DNA of 64,000 bases from assembly GCF_024807945.1 (NCBI RefSeq), contig NZ_JANUFD010000013.1, forward strand, positions 124,001 through 188,000, read 5' to 3'. The translations under genes and the position numbers were made by a program. The DNA is from Pseudomonas sp. JUb42 (lineage in GTDB: Bacteria > Pseudomonadota > Gammaproteobacteria > Pseudomonadales > Pseudomonadaceae). Below the pieces are notes generated by a model. It had not been told where the DNA came from and searched no databases. It worked only from the letters and a program-made list of their open reading frames with translations. Positions 9,075 to 18,027 of the stretch are shown here, piece after piece (within the stretch, counting starts at the first letter, position 1; each line of letters begins with the position of its first letter).

Positions 9075-11843
9075 ATGAGTGCAGCCGTGACCGCTAAACA
9101 GAACGTTAAATTCCAGCAGCTCGTGACCAAGCTGCGCGAGATATTCCAGATCGACCGACCGGAGCTCGACTTTGGCATCTATCGCATCCTCAATGCCCGA
9201 GCCGATGAGATCAACGATTACCTGGAGAACCGGCTGACTGAAAAAGTACAGGCCGCACTGGCTGTAGGTAATGCCGCCAACACCCAGCAGCTGCAAGCCG
9301 AACTGCAGGAGGCGGAGAAAAATGCCCTGGCATTGGGCGTCAGTCCTGATGGCGTACCAAAGGTGCAGGAGCTGCGCAACAAGCTAAAAGCAGCCACCAC
9401 CGGCTATGGCGAACACGAAAACGCCGTGTTCTCGCATCTGCTCACGTTCTTCTCGCGTTATTACGACAACGGCGATTTCATCAGCCAGCGCCGCTACAAG
9501 GGCGACACCTACGCCATTCCCTATGCCGGGGAAGAGGTGATGTTGCATTGGGCCAATAAGGACCAGTACTACACCAAGAGCGGCGAGAGCTTTAGTAACT
9601 ACAGCTTCAAGTTGGATGACGGTCGCAAAGTGCACTTCCGGCTTACCGCCGCCAATACCGCTAAGGATAATCGTAAGGACAACGACAAGGAACGACGGTT
9701 TGCGCTGGTCAGGCCAAAAACCGTCCTCACCATAGATGAGAATGGCGATGAGTACGAAAACAGCACTCTGCCGTTAGAAGAAGTAGATGGCGCAGACGGG
9801 ACGCAGGAGCTAATCGTCTGCTTCGAATACGCCGAACAGCCGAAAGGTACCAAGCAGGAAGCACTAGTCACTAAAGCAGTAGACGCTGTGCTAGCAGACG
9901 TTGCTGTCAAATCACGGTGGCTGGCGCTTGGTAACCGCGCGCCCACAGAGAAGAACCCACAGCGCACTCTGTTGGAAAAGCATCTCTCCGACTACACCAG
10001 CAAGAACACAGCGGACTACTTCATCCACAAGGATCTGGGCAGCTTCCTTCGCCGCGAGCTGGATTTCTACATCAAGAACGAAGTGCTTCATCTGGACGAC
10101 GTGCAGAATGCTGGAGCGTTTGCGGACATCGAGAAGAATCTGCGCATGATTCAGTGCCTACGCGTCATCGCGCTGGAACTGATCGCTTTCCTTGCGCAGT
10201 TGGAGGACTTTCAGAAAAAGCTCTGGCTGAAGAAGAAGTTTGTGGTGTCGAGCCATTACTGCATCACGATGGATCGGGTGCCGGAAGAGTTGTATGCCGA
10301 GATTGCCGCCAATGAGCTTCAATGGGAGCAGTGGAAGACGCTGGGTCTGTGGTCAAGCGATTCGCCGGGTACGGCGGAGGATTTGAAAACTGCACCGTAT
10401 CGAATGGTGGACACCAGTCTGTTCAATACTGCGGTCGTGCAGAAACTAGTGGCGAGTATTGAGAACATTGATGAAAGCGTGAATGGCCTGCTCATCAATG
10501 GTGACAATTTTCAGGGTCTTTCATTTTTACAGGAGAAGTATCGCGAGCGTGTGAACTGCATTTATATTGATCCGCCGTATAACACGGATGCTTCCGCCAT
10601 CATTTACAAGAATGGATATAAAGACTCCTCCTGGCTCTCTTTAATTCAGACTAGGCTCGATCAAGCAAAGCGTCTTATGCAAGCAGATGCACTGATCAGC
10701 GTCGCCATTGATGATCAGGAGGCGTCACCGCTAATTCAAGTTCTTAACTCGACATTTGAGAAGCAAGTCGGTGTTGCTGTTGTTAAGTCAAACCCGCAGA
10801 GTCGAAAGGCAAAGGGTAAGTTTTCCCCTGTCCATGAGTACGCCTTTTTTTATGGTAAAAGTGATAAGTCTTTGCCGTACACCATTGGGTACAGCGCAAG
10901 TAAAGCTGCTCGATACCCCTTAGAGGACGAGCAAGGGAGATACTCGTGGATGAATTTCATTCGTGCTGGTAGTGGAGACCGGCGGGAGGATCGTCCGAAG
11001 TCGTGGTACCCGATCGCTGTGAATGCACAGAATAATATTCGCATCTTGAAGATGGAGTGGGATGAGGAAACACAAGACTACGTTCTCTTAGAACGACCAA
11101 TGGAGGATGAGGCGCTGGTGTATCCCGTCAAGTTTGAAAATGGTCAACGTATTGAGAAGCGATGGCAACGTGGTCATAAACGAGTGGCGACAGAATATGA
11201 CGAATATCGAGTTCGTCGAGCTAACGATGGTGCGATAACCATTGACTTCAAGACGCGCATGGATGATGAAGCACCACCAGTCACCTGGTGGGACAAGGGC
11301 GAGTACGCCTCTGCAAACTATGGCGCTTCTGAGTTGAAGGATTTCTTTGGAAAAAAGACGTTTGATTTCCCAAAAGCAAAGAAGCTTGTAGAGGATGCCA
11401 TTCGCTCATGTGGTGCCGCAGAACCTGAAAGCATCACGTTGGACTTTTTTGCTGGTTCGGGCACCACAGGGGAAGCCGTTCTCCGGATTGGTCGAGAAAC
11501 AAAAGCATCGCATCGCTTCATTCTTGTTGAGCAAGGAAGCTATTTTGATACGGTCGTAAAGCCGCGCATCCTAAAAGTTGTTTATTCGGCCGACTGGAAA
11601 GACGGTAAGCCAACTGCGCCCGATACTGGCATTTCCCAGTGCATCAAGGTTATCAAACTCGAAAGCTACGAAGACACGCTGAATAATCTGCAGCTGCGCC
11701 GGGATGCCAAGCAGGGTGAAACATTGTCCCTGTTGAATCAGCAGACCCAAGACGACTATCTGCTGAATTACATGCTGGATATAGAAGTCGCGACTCGCTG
11801 CTTTCCGTGCAGGATTTCAATAAACCTTTCGAGTACACGCTGA
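9075..11843 (+). CDS. Type III-like adenine DNA methyltransferase (Mod), frameshifted before its C-terminus
   Basis: Predicted N6-adenine methyltransferase. A long N-terminal domain (about 1-470) precedes motif IV DPPYNT (D499 onward), and motif I LDFFAGSGTTG comes late (about 790-800). This permuted order is that of beta-class type III Mod enzymes. The central part (bases 10500-11640), expected to hold target recognition, is visibly AT-richer than its flanks. The start at 9075 (MSAAVTAKQN) is chosen 37 bases after the helicase stop. Near 11785 one base appears to be missing: this frame then runs into about 20 unrelated residues and a stop, while the proper continuation lies in another frame to 12238. 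All catalytic motifs precede the break, so activity may survive. Confidence 0.85.
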   Translation: MSAAVTAKQNVKFQQLVTKLREIFQIDRPELDFGIYRILNARADEINDYLENRLTEKVQAALAVGNAANTQQLQAELQEAEKNALALGVSPDGVPKVQELRNKLKAATTGYGEHENAVFSHLLTFFSRYYDNGDFISQRRYKGDTYAIPYAGEEVMLHWANKDQYYTKSGESFSNYSFKLDDGRKVHFRLTAANTAKDNRKDNDKERRFALVRPKTVLTIDENGDEYENSTLPLEEVDGADGTQELIVCFEYAEQPKGTKQEALVTKAVDAVLADVAVKSRWLALGNRAPTEKNPQRTLLEKHLSDYTSKNTADYFIHKDLGSFLRRELDFYIKNEVLHLDDVQNAGAFADIEKNLRMIQCLRVIALELIAFLAQLEDFQKKLWLKKKFVVSSHYCITMDRVPEELYAEIAANELQWEQWKTLGLWSSDSPGTAEDLKTAPYRMVDTSLFNTAVVQKLVASIENIDESVNGLLINGDNFQGLSFLQEKYRERVNCIYIDPPYNTDASAIIYKNGYKDSSWLSLIQTRLDQAKRLMQADALISVAIDDQEASPLIQVLNSTFEKQVGVAVVKSNPQSRKAKGKFSPVHEYAFFYGKSDKSLPYTIGYSASKAARYPLEDEQGRYSWMNFIRAGSGDRREDRPKSWYPIAVNAQNNIRILKMEWDEETQDYVLLERPMEDEALVYPVKFENGQRIEKRWQRGHKRVATEYDEYRVRRANDGAITIDFKTRMDDEAPPVTWWDKGEYASANYGASELKDFFGKKTFDFPKAKKLVEDAIRSCGAAEPESITLDFFAGSGTTGEAVLRIGRETKASHRFILVEQGSYFDTVVKPRILKVVYSADWKDGKPTAPDTGISQCIKVIKLESYEDTLNNLQLRRDAKQGETLSLLNQQTQDDYLLNYMLDIEVATRCFPCRISINLSSTR

Positions 11844-12238
11844 ACGTGGCGGTCGATTCGGCGGGCGCGTTTGAGCCTCGCAATATCGACCTAGTCGAAA
11901 CATTCAACTATTTGATCGGGCTACGCGTTCGGCATATCGATGCTCAGCCAGAGCGTGGATTTGTGACCGTCACTGGCACACTGCCTAGCGGCGAGAGCTG
12001 CCTGGTGCTGTGGCGTGACTGCGAGATACTTAATTACGAAGGTGTGAGTAAACTCTGCGACCGGCTTGCCATTAACCCGGCAGATAACGAGTTTGACGTG
12101 GTCTACATCAACGGTGACCACAACATCCCGACAGTACTGATGCAGACCGCAGAGGAAGGCGGTGCCACCCGCGTGCTCAAGCTGCGTCAGATTGAGCCTG
12201 AATTTCTGCAGCGTATGTTCTCGGTGGAGGACATCTGA
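11786..12238 (+). pseudogene. Out-of-frame C-terminal part of the Mod methyltransferase
   Basis: From 11786 the frame reads SRDSLLSVQDFNKPFEYTLN and stays open for about 150 codons to TGA at 12236-12238. It continues naturally from LLNYMLDIE of the upstream frame if one A is restored in the GAAGT at 11784-11788. An internal ATG-like start (11807) has no obvious ribosome-binding site. The stop overlaps the ATG of the res gene by one base (TGATG), which shows that the original stop of the full gene, of about 1,054 codons, was here. The fragment is probably not translated except through frameshifting. A sequencing error is the main alternative. Confidence 0.75.
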
Positions 12239-15200
12239 TGGCGCGTCCCCGCAAGACTATCGCGACTGCAGGCACCAGGCCTGTCGGAAAAAAGCGCAGC
12301 TTTCACCAGGAGTTAGTACTCAATCGCTGGATGATGGGGTTCTTCAAGGGCGGTAACCTGGGTGCCTTGAAGCTGCGCCTGGGTGACGACCGACACGAAG
12401 GTATCGACGAGGACGGGCAAACCAAATTTTTCCATGAGCTGAGACGCAACCTATTCGAAGTAGATCGGGTGTCAGAAGCCGATCTACTGCGTTATGACCT
12501 GAGCATCGTGGGTCATTGGCAGGCCATCACCGTTCAGCGCAACAAGCTGGAAGGCCATGAACTGCAGATGAAGTACTTTCAGTACCTGTCGCTGCTGTTC
12601 ACCGAGATTTATCTGGATTGGTATTTCAACAAGCGTCAGGCCCTGCTGGATGGTCTGAATGAGGAGTTGCTGCGCTACCGTTCTGAAGCCGGTGCGGAGC
12701 AATTTAAAGTTTTTGAGGCAGACGATCTGAACAAGGTCGCCTTCTGGAACGCCACAGGCAGTGGTAAGACGCTGCTACTGCACGTCAACATCAAGCAGTA
12801 CCTGCACTATTTCCAAGCAGGTCAGCATGACAGCTACCCGAGCAAGATTATTCTGCTCACGCCCAATGAGGGCTTGTCGCGTCAGCACTTGGAAGAGCTG
12901 CATCTGTCGGGTTTTGGTTTTGCTCAGTTCTTCAACAAGGCGCAGAACCCTGCGCGCGGAACCATCGAGATCATCGACATCAACAAGCTTGGTGATGAGA
13001 TGGGGGACAAGGTTGTAGCGGTGGATGCCTTCGAAGGCAACAACCTGGTGTTGGTGGACGAAGGCCATTCCGGTACAGGTAAAGCCGGCGGTGCCTGGAT
13101 GAGCCGGCGTGATGCGCTGGTGCGCGGCGGCTTTGCCTTCGAGTACTCGGCTACTTTCGGCCAGGCTGTAGCCAAAGGAATGACCGTGGCTGCAGCGGAG
13201 GAAGACATCCAGAAAAAGAAATCCAAGATGCTCTTCGAGACAGTCAGTCTGAAGAAGCTGGATGACAGCCAGCTGGTGCAGCTAGCTCTGAGCAGCGATG
13301 AAAAACGCCTAGCGCGTATATCCGCAACCCGTGAGATCTACGCCAAGTGCATCTTGTTCGATTACTCCTACAAGTTTTTCTACGAAGACGGCTACGGCAA
13401 AGAGTCGTTGATTCTGAACATGAACGGCGAGGCCTACGAGCAGGAGGAGTACGCCCGCAAATACTTCACTGCCTGCCTATTGGCTTTCTATCAGCAGCTT
13501 TGGCTTTGGAGCACTCACCGCGACAAGCTGACCGACTTCAACATCGAAAAGCCGCTTTGGGTGTTCGTGGGCAACAGGGTGTCTGGTGAGGAGTCGGACA
13601 TCCTGGAAGTGGTCAATTTTCTTGCTTATTTTCTGAACAATGATGCGCAGATCAAGGTATGGCTCGGCGACCTAATTGCGGACAAAGCTCAGATTCTTGA
13701 TGCGAAGGGTAACAATATCTTCAAGGGGCGTTTCAGTCCTCTTATGAGCTTCGTTGGTAAGCCGGAAGATCTGTATGCCGACATCCTGCATCGAGTGTTC
13801 AATGCGCCGGCTAGGCAGCGGCTGAAGCTGGTCAATATTAAGAGCAGCAAAGGTGAGCTGGCATTGCGTGTGGGTGATGCTGAGCCTTTCGGCCTCATCA
13901 ATATTGGTGACGATGCAGGCTTTTTTGGCCTGGCAGAGAATGTCGATGATTTCGATAGTGAACGTGACGATTTCGGTGGTGCTCTTTTCGGTACTCTGAA
14001 TAACAGAGATAGTCGGCTCAACATGCTGGTCGGCTCGCGTAAGTTTACTGAGGGCTGGAGCAGCTGGCGTGTCTCTACCATGGGCTTACTCAACATGGGG
14101 CAAGGCGAAGGCTCGCAGATTATCCAGTTGTTCGGGCGCGGTGTGCGCCTTAAGGGCAAGGGATTTTCGCTAAAACGGAGTTTGCCAAATGAGCGGCCAA
14201 AAGGCTTACATCTGGACAAGCTGGAGACGCTGAATATTTTCGGGGTGCGTGCCAGCTATATGGCCACCTTCAAGGATTATTTACGCGAAGAAGGCATCAC
14301 CCCCAGTGACGAAATCCTGCACCTGGATTTTGAAACCAGGCCGAACCTGCCTGCCTGCACGCTCAAGACGCTGACCTTAAAAGATGGCTACAAGGACAAC
14401 CAGAAGCTGGGGTTCAAACGTACGCACTTCCCGCTGCTGTACGAAATTCCCGAAACGTTCAAGGACAAGATCAAAAACCCTCATGTGGTACTTGATCTAT
14501 ATCCACGAGTCGAAGCGCTGTCCACGCAGGATAAGGCCGTGGTTGCCACGGTTGAAGCACGCCATAAGGGGAAGCTGAACGGAGCGCTGTTCACTCTATT
14601 CGACTGGGATCGTATCTATCTAGCCTTGCAGGATTACAAGCTGCAACGTAGTTGGAGCAACCTACGGCTGGATCGTCAGAAACTGATCGATTTCTGCGCG
14701 AGCTCATCTGACTGGTACACGCTGTACGTTCCAGCGGCGGAGTTGTCGGTGGCGGGGTTCAACGACATTCGTAAGCAGGAGGACACCCTCATTCGTCTGG
14801 TGACTGATTACACCGACCGCTTCTACAAAGCGTTGAAAACTGGCTACGAAGGACAGTTTTACGATGTAATCCGCATGGAAGAAGACCACGGGTCAATGCT
14901 GAAACTCTATCAGTTCGAGATCGAAAACACGGATGACGGTCTAGAGTATCAGGAGCGTCTGGAAGTGCTGAAGAAATTGCTAGCTGACGGCAAGATCGGT
15001 GAGGCCAGTAAGTGGAATGCGCCTCACATGGTCGCCATCAGCTTTGATCGCCATTTGTACTATCCGCTGTTATCACTTGAAGACAAAGACGCGGTTCCGT
15101 TGAAGATGCGTCCCCTGGCTTTTGATGCGCCAAGCGAATGGGATTTTGTTCAAGACCTGGAGGCGTTCTACAACTCGCCTAAGGGCCAGGCAGCCATCGG

Positions 15201-15612
15201 AGGCCGCAGTCTTTACTTGCTGCGCAATGCTGATAGCCAAGCAAAAGGACTGGGTTTCGCGCTGGCTGGTAACTTCTATCCAGATTTCCTGCTGTGGCTT
15301 GTTGATGATGCCACTGGCAAGCAATGGCTGAGCTTTGTGGATCCTAAAGGCCTGCGGAACCTGAATTTATCTGACCCCAAGCTTGGGCTATACACGGAAG
15401 TGAAGAATCTAGAAGCGACACTTGCTGTTCAGGCTAAGCTTGGTGAGCCTTGCTTGGTCTTGAATGCTTTTATTCTGTCACCGACGAGGTTTGCTGATCT
15501 GCTCAATGTCGCCGATGCAACGAAGAAGGCTGACTTGGAAGATCGTCATGTACTGTTTATGGAGGACGGACGCGACAGCTATCTGAGCAATATGTTTGCA
15601 CGGATAGTTTGA
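12238..15612 (+). CDS. Type III restriction enzyme Res-like helicase-endonuclease
   Basis: Predicted restriction subunit of 1,124 residues. The superfamily 2 helicase core has Walker A ATGSGKT (172-178), a DEGH box (274-277), motif III FEYSATFG and motif VI QLFGRGVRLKG. The C-terminus carries a PD-(D/E)XK-type nuclease signature: YPDFLLW (about 1014-1020), then FVDPKG (about 1034-1039). Type III Res proteins translocate or slide after Mod recognises its site and cut when two sites meet. The start overlaps the end of the mod frame (TGATG), giving tight coupling. Both the ATPase and nuclease motifs look intact, so if Mod is truly broken the cell carries an uncoupled nuclease that depends on Mod for recruitment. 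Confidence 0.88.
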   Translation: MARPRKTIATAGTRPVGKKRSFHQELVLNRWMMGFFKGGNLGALKLRLGDDRHEGIDEDGQTKFFHELRRNLFEVDRVSEADLLRYDLSIVGHWQAITVQRNKLEGHELQMKYFQYLSLLFTEIYLDWYFNKRQALLDGLNEELLRYRSEAGAEQFKVFEADDLNKVAFWNATGSGKTLLLHVNIKQYLHYFQAGQHDSYPSKIILLTPNEGLSRQHLEELHLSGFGFAQFFNKAQNPARGTIEIIDINKLGDEMGDKVVAVDAFEGNNLVLVDEGHSGTGKAGGAWMSRRDALVRGGFAFEYSATFGQAVAKGMTVAAAEEDIQKKKSKMLFETVSLKKLDDSQLVQLALSSDEKRLARISATREIYAKCILFDYSYKFFYEDGYGKESLILNMNGEAYEQEEYARKYFTACLLAFYQQLWLWSTHRDKLTDFNIEKPLWVFVGNRVSGEESDILEVVNFLAYFLNNDAQIKVWLGDLIADKAQILDAKGNNIFKGRFSPLMSFVGKPEDLYADILHRVFNAPARQRLKLVNIKSSKGELALRVGDAEPFGLINIGDDAGFFGLAENVDDFDSERDDFGGALFGTLNNRDSRLNMLVGSRKFTEGWSSWRVSTMGLLNMGQGEGSQIIQLFGRGVRLKGKGFSLKRSLPNERPKGLHLDKLETLNIFGVRASYMATFKDYLREEGITPSDEILHLDFETRPNLPACTLKTLTLKDGYKDNQKLGFKRTHFPLLYEIPETFKDKIKNPHVVLDLYPRVEALSTQDKAVVATVEARHKGKLNGALFTLFDWDRIYLALQDYKLQRSWSNLRLDRQKLIDFCASSSDWYTLYVPAAELSVAGFNDIRKQEDTLIRLVTDYTDRFYKALKTGYEGQFYDVIRMEEDHGSMLKLYQFEIENTDDGLEYQERLEVLKKLLADGKIGEASKWNAPHMVAISFDRHLYYPLLSLEDKDAVPLKMRPLAFDAPSEWDFVQDLEAFYNSPKGQAAIGGRSLYLLRNADSQAKGLGFALAGNFYPDFLLWLVDDATGKQWLSFVDPKGLRNLNLSDPKLGLYTEVKNLEATLAVQAKLGEPCLVLNAFILSPTRFADLLNVADATKKADLEDRHVLFMEDGRDSYLSNMFARIV

Positions 15613-15642
15613 GATGACTGATGGCTCATTGGCTTTCAGGAA

Positions 15643-15945
15643 TTAAAGCCCGTGAGCTGGGATGTCAATCGCATGGTTTTTCGCAACCGTATTCAGCGTA
15701 GCGACAATTTCGGCGTGCCGGATCTGCTCGGCAACCTGCCAACTGGCACGGCGATCCAAAAGGCTTTTCAGCTCGCTCAGGTTGTACATGCCCAGGCGAT
15801 GGAAGTTGCCCCAACTCGGAATGCCGAACAGGTTATAGATAACAACAGTGGCATCACGCTCGCTTGCCAGACGCTTCACGCCTGTTAGCTTTTCCGCAGC
15901 CTCTTCAGCTTCGTCGCGGTCGTCGTAGGTGTTGAGCAGTTTCAT
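15643..15945 (-). CDS. Small hypothetical protein, downstream member of an overlapping pair
   Basis: A 100-residue soluble protein (MKLLNTYDDRDEAEEAAEKL), mixed alpha/beta, with no signal peptide or membrane segment and no family I recognise. The short EAEEAAEKLTG region followed by a hydrophobic strand (ATVVIYNLFG) suggests a small ferredoxin-like fold, which is inference only. It lies convergent to the res gene and overlaps the upstream 15905-16195 gene by 41 bases, so the two are probably co-expressed. The ribosome-binding site is weak. Confidence 0.5.
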   Translation of the reverse strand: MKLLNTYDDRDEAEEAAEKLTGVKRLASERDATVVIYNLFGIPSWGNFHRLGMYNLSELKSLLDRRASWQVAEQIRHAEIVATLNTVAKNHAIDIPAHGL

Positions 15946-16195
15946 AGGTTTTCGGATCTACCTTAAGGGGCCGTAGATTCTTGATTTCAGCAAACTGGAC
16001 TAATTCAGTTTGGCTTGCTAGCCAATAGCTTCGGTATTGGCTAGTGATCAGCTCCAGCTCGCTACAAATGGTCTGCATCTGATCATCAAGGTAGTCCAAA
16101 ATCGTGGAAAACTGAACCTCATGCATTTCATTTCCCCAATGCGGATACCATTGCCCATCGGCGACGATTTTCTCGATGGAGGGGAGAACTGCCAT
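15905..16195 (-). CDS. Small hypothetical protein, upstream member of an overlapping pair
   Basis: A 96-residue frame (MAVLPSIEKIVADGQWYPHW) with a helical middle (TILDYLDDQMQTICSELELI) and a basic tail. No family is recognised. Its end overlaps the start of the 15643-15945 gene in another frame. The arrangement of two short overlapping genes beside a restriction operon resembles toxin-antitoxin or immunity pairs, but nothing in either sequence proves that. The true start could be a later ATG (MHEVQFSTIL). Confidence 0.42.
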   Translation of the reverse strand: MAVLPSIEKIVADGQWYPHWGNEMHEVQFSTILDYLDDQMQTICSELELITSQYRSYWLASQTELVQFAEIKNLRPLKVDPKTYETAQHLRRPRRS

Positions 16196-16437
16196 CCCTA
16201 CCGCGACCAGTCACATGCCCTCAGAGAACCCACCATCGGCGCCTACTTTGGTTACCATTGCGGAGTCAGATGGGCCTCATCGTAGGCTGCGCAGTGCGCG
16301 GGGTCTCCGCCTCCCCCACCATCCCTTCTGGAAAAAGCGGGGTATAAAATGATGACGAACATAAGCGAGCACGAAATACCACCGGCAAACAACCTGAGCA
16401 TAAAACTCCCAGCAGAAAGTTCTTCAATACCCCCCTA

Positions 16438-17247
16438 TCATCGACCACTTCTCAATAGTGGAAGCCCCACCTCTAAAATATCCTCGGCATCTTTTATGCT
16501 ATAACCCAAGTATTCAGCGCTGTCATTCCCACCAATATGCTGCCGTAGCGTATTACCCGACACTGAAAATAGCTGCAATGTCCCACCGACACTTTCAACT
16601 GATTGACCTGAAATTCTGTTCTGCAAAGCAATCCTGGGCTCCATATTAAAAAACTGCTTTTCAGGATCTAGCCTATCAATTTCGTCGCTTAACCCTTGCA
16701 CCCTGTCGCCCATGACCAGATATTCACCAGCAGTAAAATCGACTCGCGAGATCTTCAAGGAAAAAACACCTTCCACAGTCGGATATACATGAAATGCGCT
16801 ATTATTCCCCTTATAGAATTTAGGAGATTGCTCCTCTCCAATATCATCACCGAAAATTGCGAATTCGCAAACTGGGGGATTATCACAAGGGTAAGCCATT
16901 GCAACATCGAAGATCATTTTTACGCCAACATCCGCCACTAACGTAGCAATACTTTCAAGTGACGGCAACCTCACCGGCATACACCCCATCGACCCCACTA
17001 TCTTGCTTACTAGCATATAAGTCATCAAAGCTGGCGCGATGGCCCCTGCATATGCAAAACCCAGACCTTGCCCAAGCATCCCCTGCCAATTAGGATAGGG
17101 CTCATCAACCAAGCGGTGACTCAGCACATCAAGCGGCAGAATCTTAGATGCTTGATCTGTCATCAGTTTGGGATTTGTGAGACGCGAATCAGCGGCTGCG
17201 AATATCTCCGACGTGGCTTGGTTTTTCCAGATCACTATATTTGTCAT
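16438..17247 (-). CDS. Predicted proteasome/HslV-like N-terminal-threonine hydrolase
   Basis: A 269-residue protein whose N-terminus matches the proteasome beta/HslV pattern. Met-Thr-Asn-Ile-Val places Thr at position 1 after Met removal. AAADSR follows with Asp19 (mature numbering), then Lys34 in ASKILPL, then a glycine/alanine helix start GFAYAGAIAPALMTYML like the GFAGGTADA segment of HslV. In HslV the catalytic residues are Thr1, Asp17 and Lys33, so the spacing is nearly the same. I infer an Ntn hydrolase or protease fold in the first about 100 residues, with a longer C-terminal extension of unknown role. No unfoldase ATPase lies beside it. It is on the minus strand between the small gene pair and a decayed IS element. 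Confidence 0.62.
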   Translation of the reverse strand: MTNIVIWKNQATSEIFAAADSRLTNPKLMTDQASKILPLDVLSHRLVDEPYPNWQGMLGQGLGFAYAGAIAPALMTYMLVSKIVGSMGCMPVRLPSLESIATLVADVGVKMIFDVAMAYPCDNPPVCEFAIFGDDIGEEQSPKFYKGNNSAFHVYPTVEGVFSLKISRVDFTAGEYLVMGDRVQGLSDEIDRLDPEKQFFNMEPRIALQNRISGQSVESVGGTLQLFSVSGNTLRQHIGGNDSAEYLGYSIKDAEDILEVGLPLLRSGR

Positions 17248-17329
17248 CGTTTAACAAGCTCCCTTTGTTTAATTTTCGAAATGGCAAGGTGTGGAACTAT
17301 GAAAATAGCCACCCTGTCGAGGATCCCAT

Positions 17330-17850
17330 CGCCCAAGATCGGATCGCCGATCAGAGCGTGTCATCTGTCCACAGGCGCATCTGGCTGGTCACCCGCGTCA
17401 AGCGGTCTGCATAAGCGCAGTGCGGCTACGCTGATCCGAACACTGCTATGACTCTGGCCAAGGTAGTTCCAGTACCAGAACGCGCGGCCATCAGCTCGGT
17501 GGCGGGCTAGATATAGTCGATGCGAAACATCGCAAAAGGCCTCCAAGAAAAGTCGCGCAGGTAGCAGCACTTTCAGTTGGCCAGTTTAACTATAACGGAG
17601 CCGGATGGTTCTGGATTTCCACGCAATATTCGATGACGCTACCTGCGAATTTGCTGCGGAAATGTCATGGGTAGCGGGCTGAATGCAGGTGGCAGCACGG
17701 TGCCTTTCTGCGCCGCCACTCGAATCCATTCATGGACGAGGGTTGCGTTAACGCTAGGGCTGAGTGCGATGCTGAAAAGCGAGGCTCCTGGTTGGGTGCA
17801 CTCTGAATGATCTGGGCCTTGAAGGACTTGGATTAGTAACGACGCGCTGT
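17330..17850 (-). mobile_element. Decayed IS66-family insertion element (tnpA and tnpB remnants)
   Basis: Reading the minus strand, about 17832-17642 encodes a broken IS66 TnpA-like small ORF: FKAQIIQ, then after a frameshift TQPGASLFSIALSPSVNATL and VHEWIRVAAQKGT. A TnpB-like start follows at 17530 (MFRIDYI, then an in-frame stop). Further on there is a stretch TTLARVIAVFGSA-stop-PHCAYA that matches the usual ARVVAVFGAAHPHCAYLF of IS66 TnpB. Stops and frameshifts show it is dead, and no transposase gene (tnpC) remains. I found no clear terminal repeats. It accounts for most of the gap between the Ntn-hydrolase-like gene and the 18028 gene. Confidence 0.6.
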
Positions 17851-18027
17851 CAGCATGAAATACCCTCTTAAGCCGAATTTGTGCCCACTTAAGTTAAGTG
17901 CTGCCTTGCCCTGCTTTGCGCGCCGAGTCGATGACTTGGCCGGACGGGATACCGTCATCGAGATAGCGCGACAGGCTTTGTCGCCTGACCCGCGCAGACT
18001 GTGAAAAACGTCCAGGATGCCGCCCCT

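Noticed and set aside
5208..15612. Assignment to DISARM or BREX
   Set aside because: The core genes DrmA/DrmB/DrmC and PglZ/BrxC are missing. Only a SNF2-like motor and a WYL regulator are shared features.
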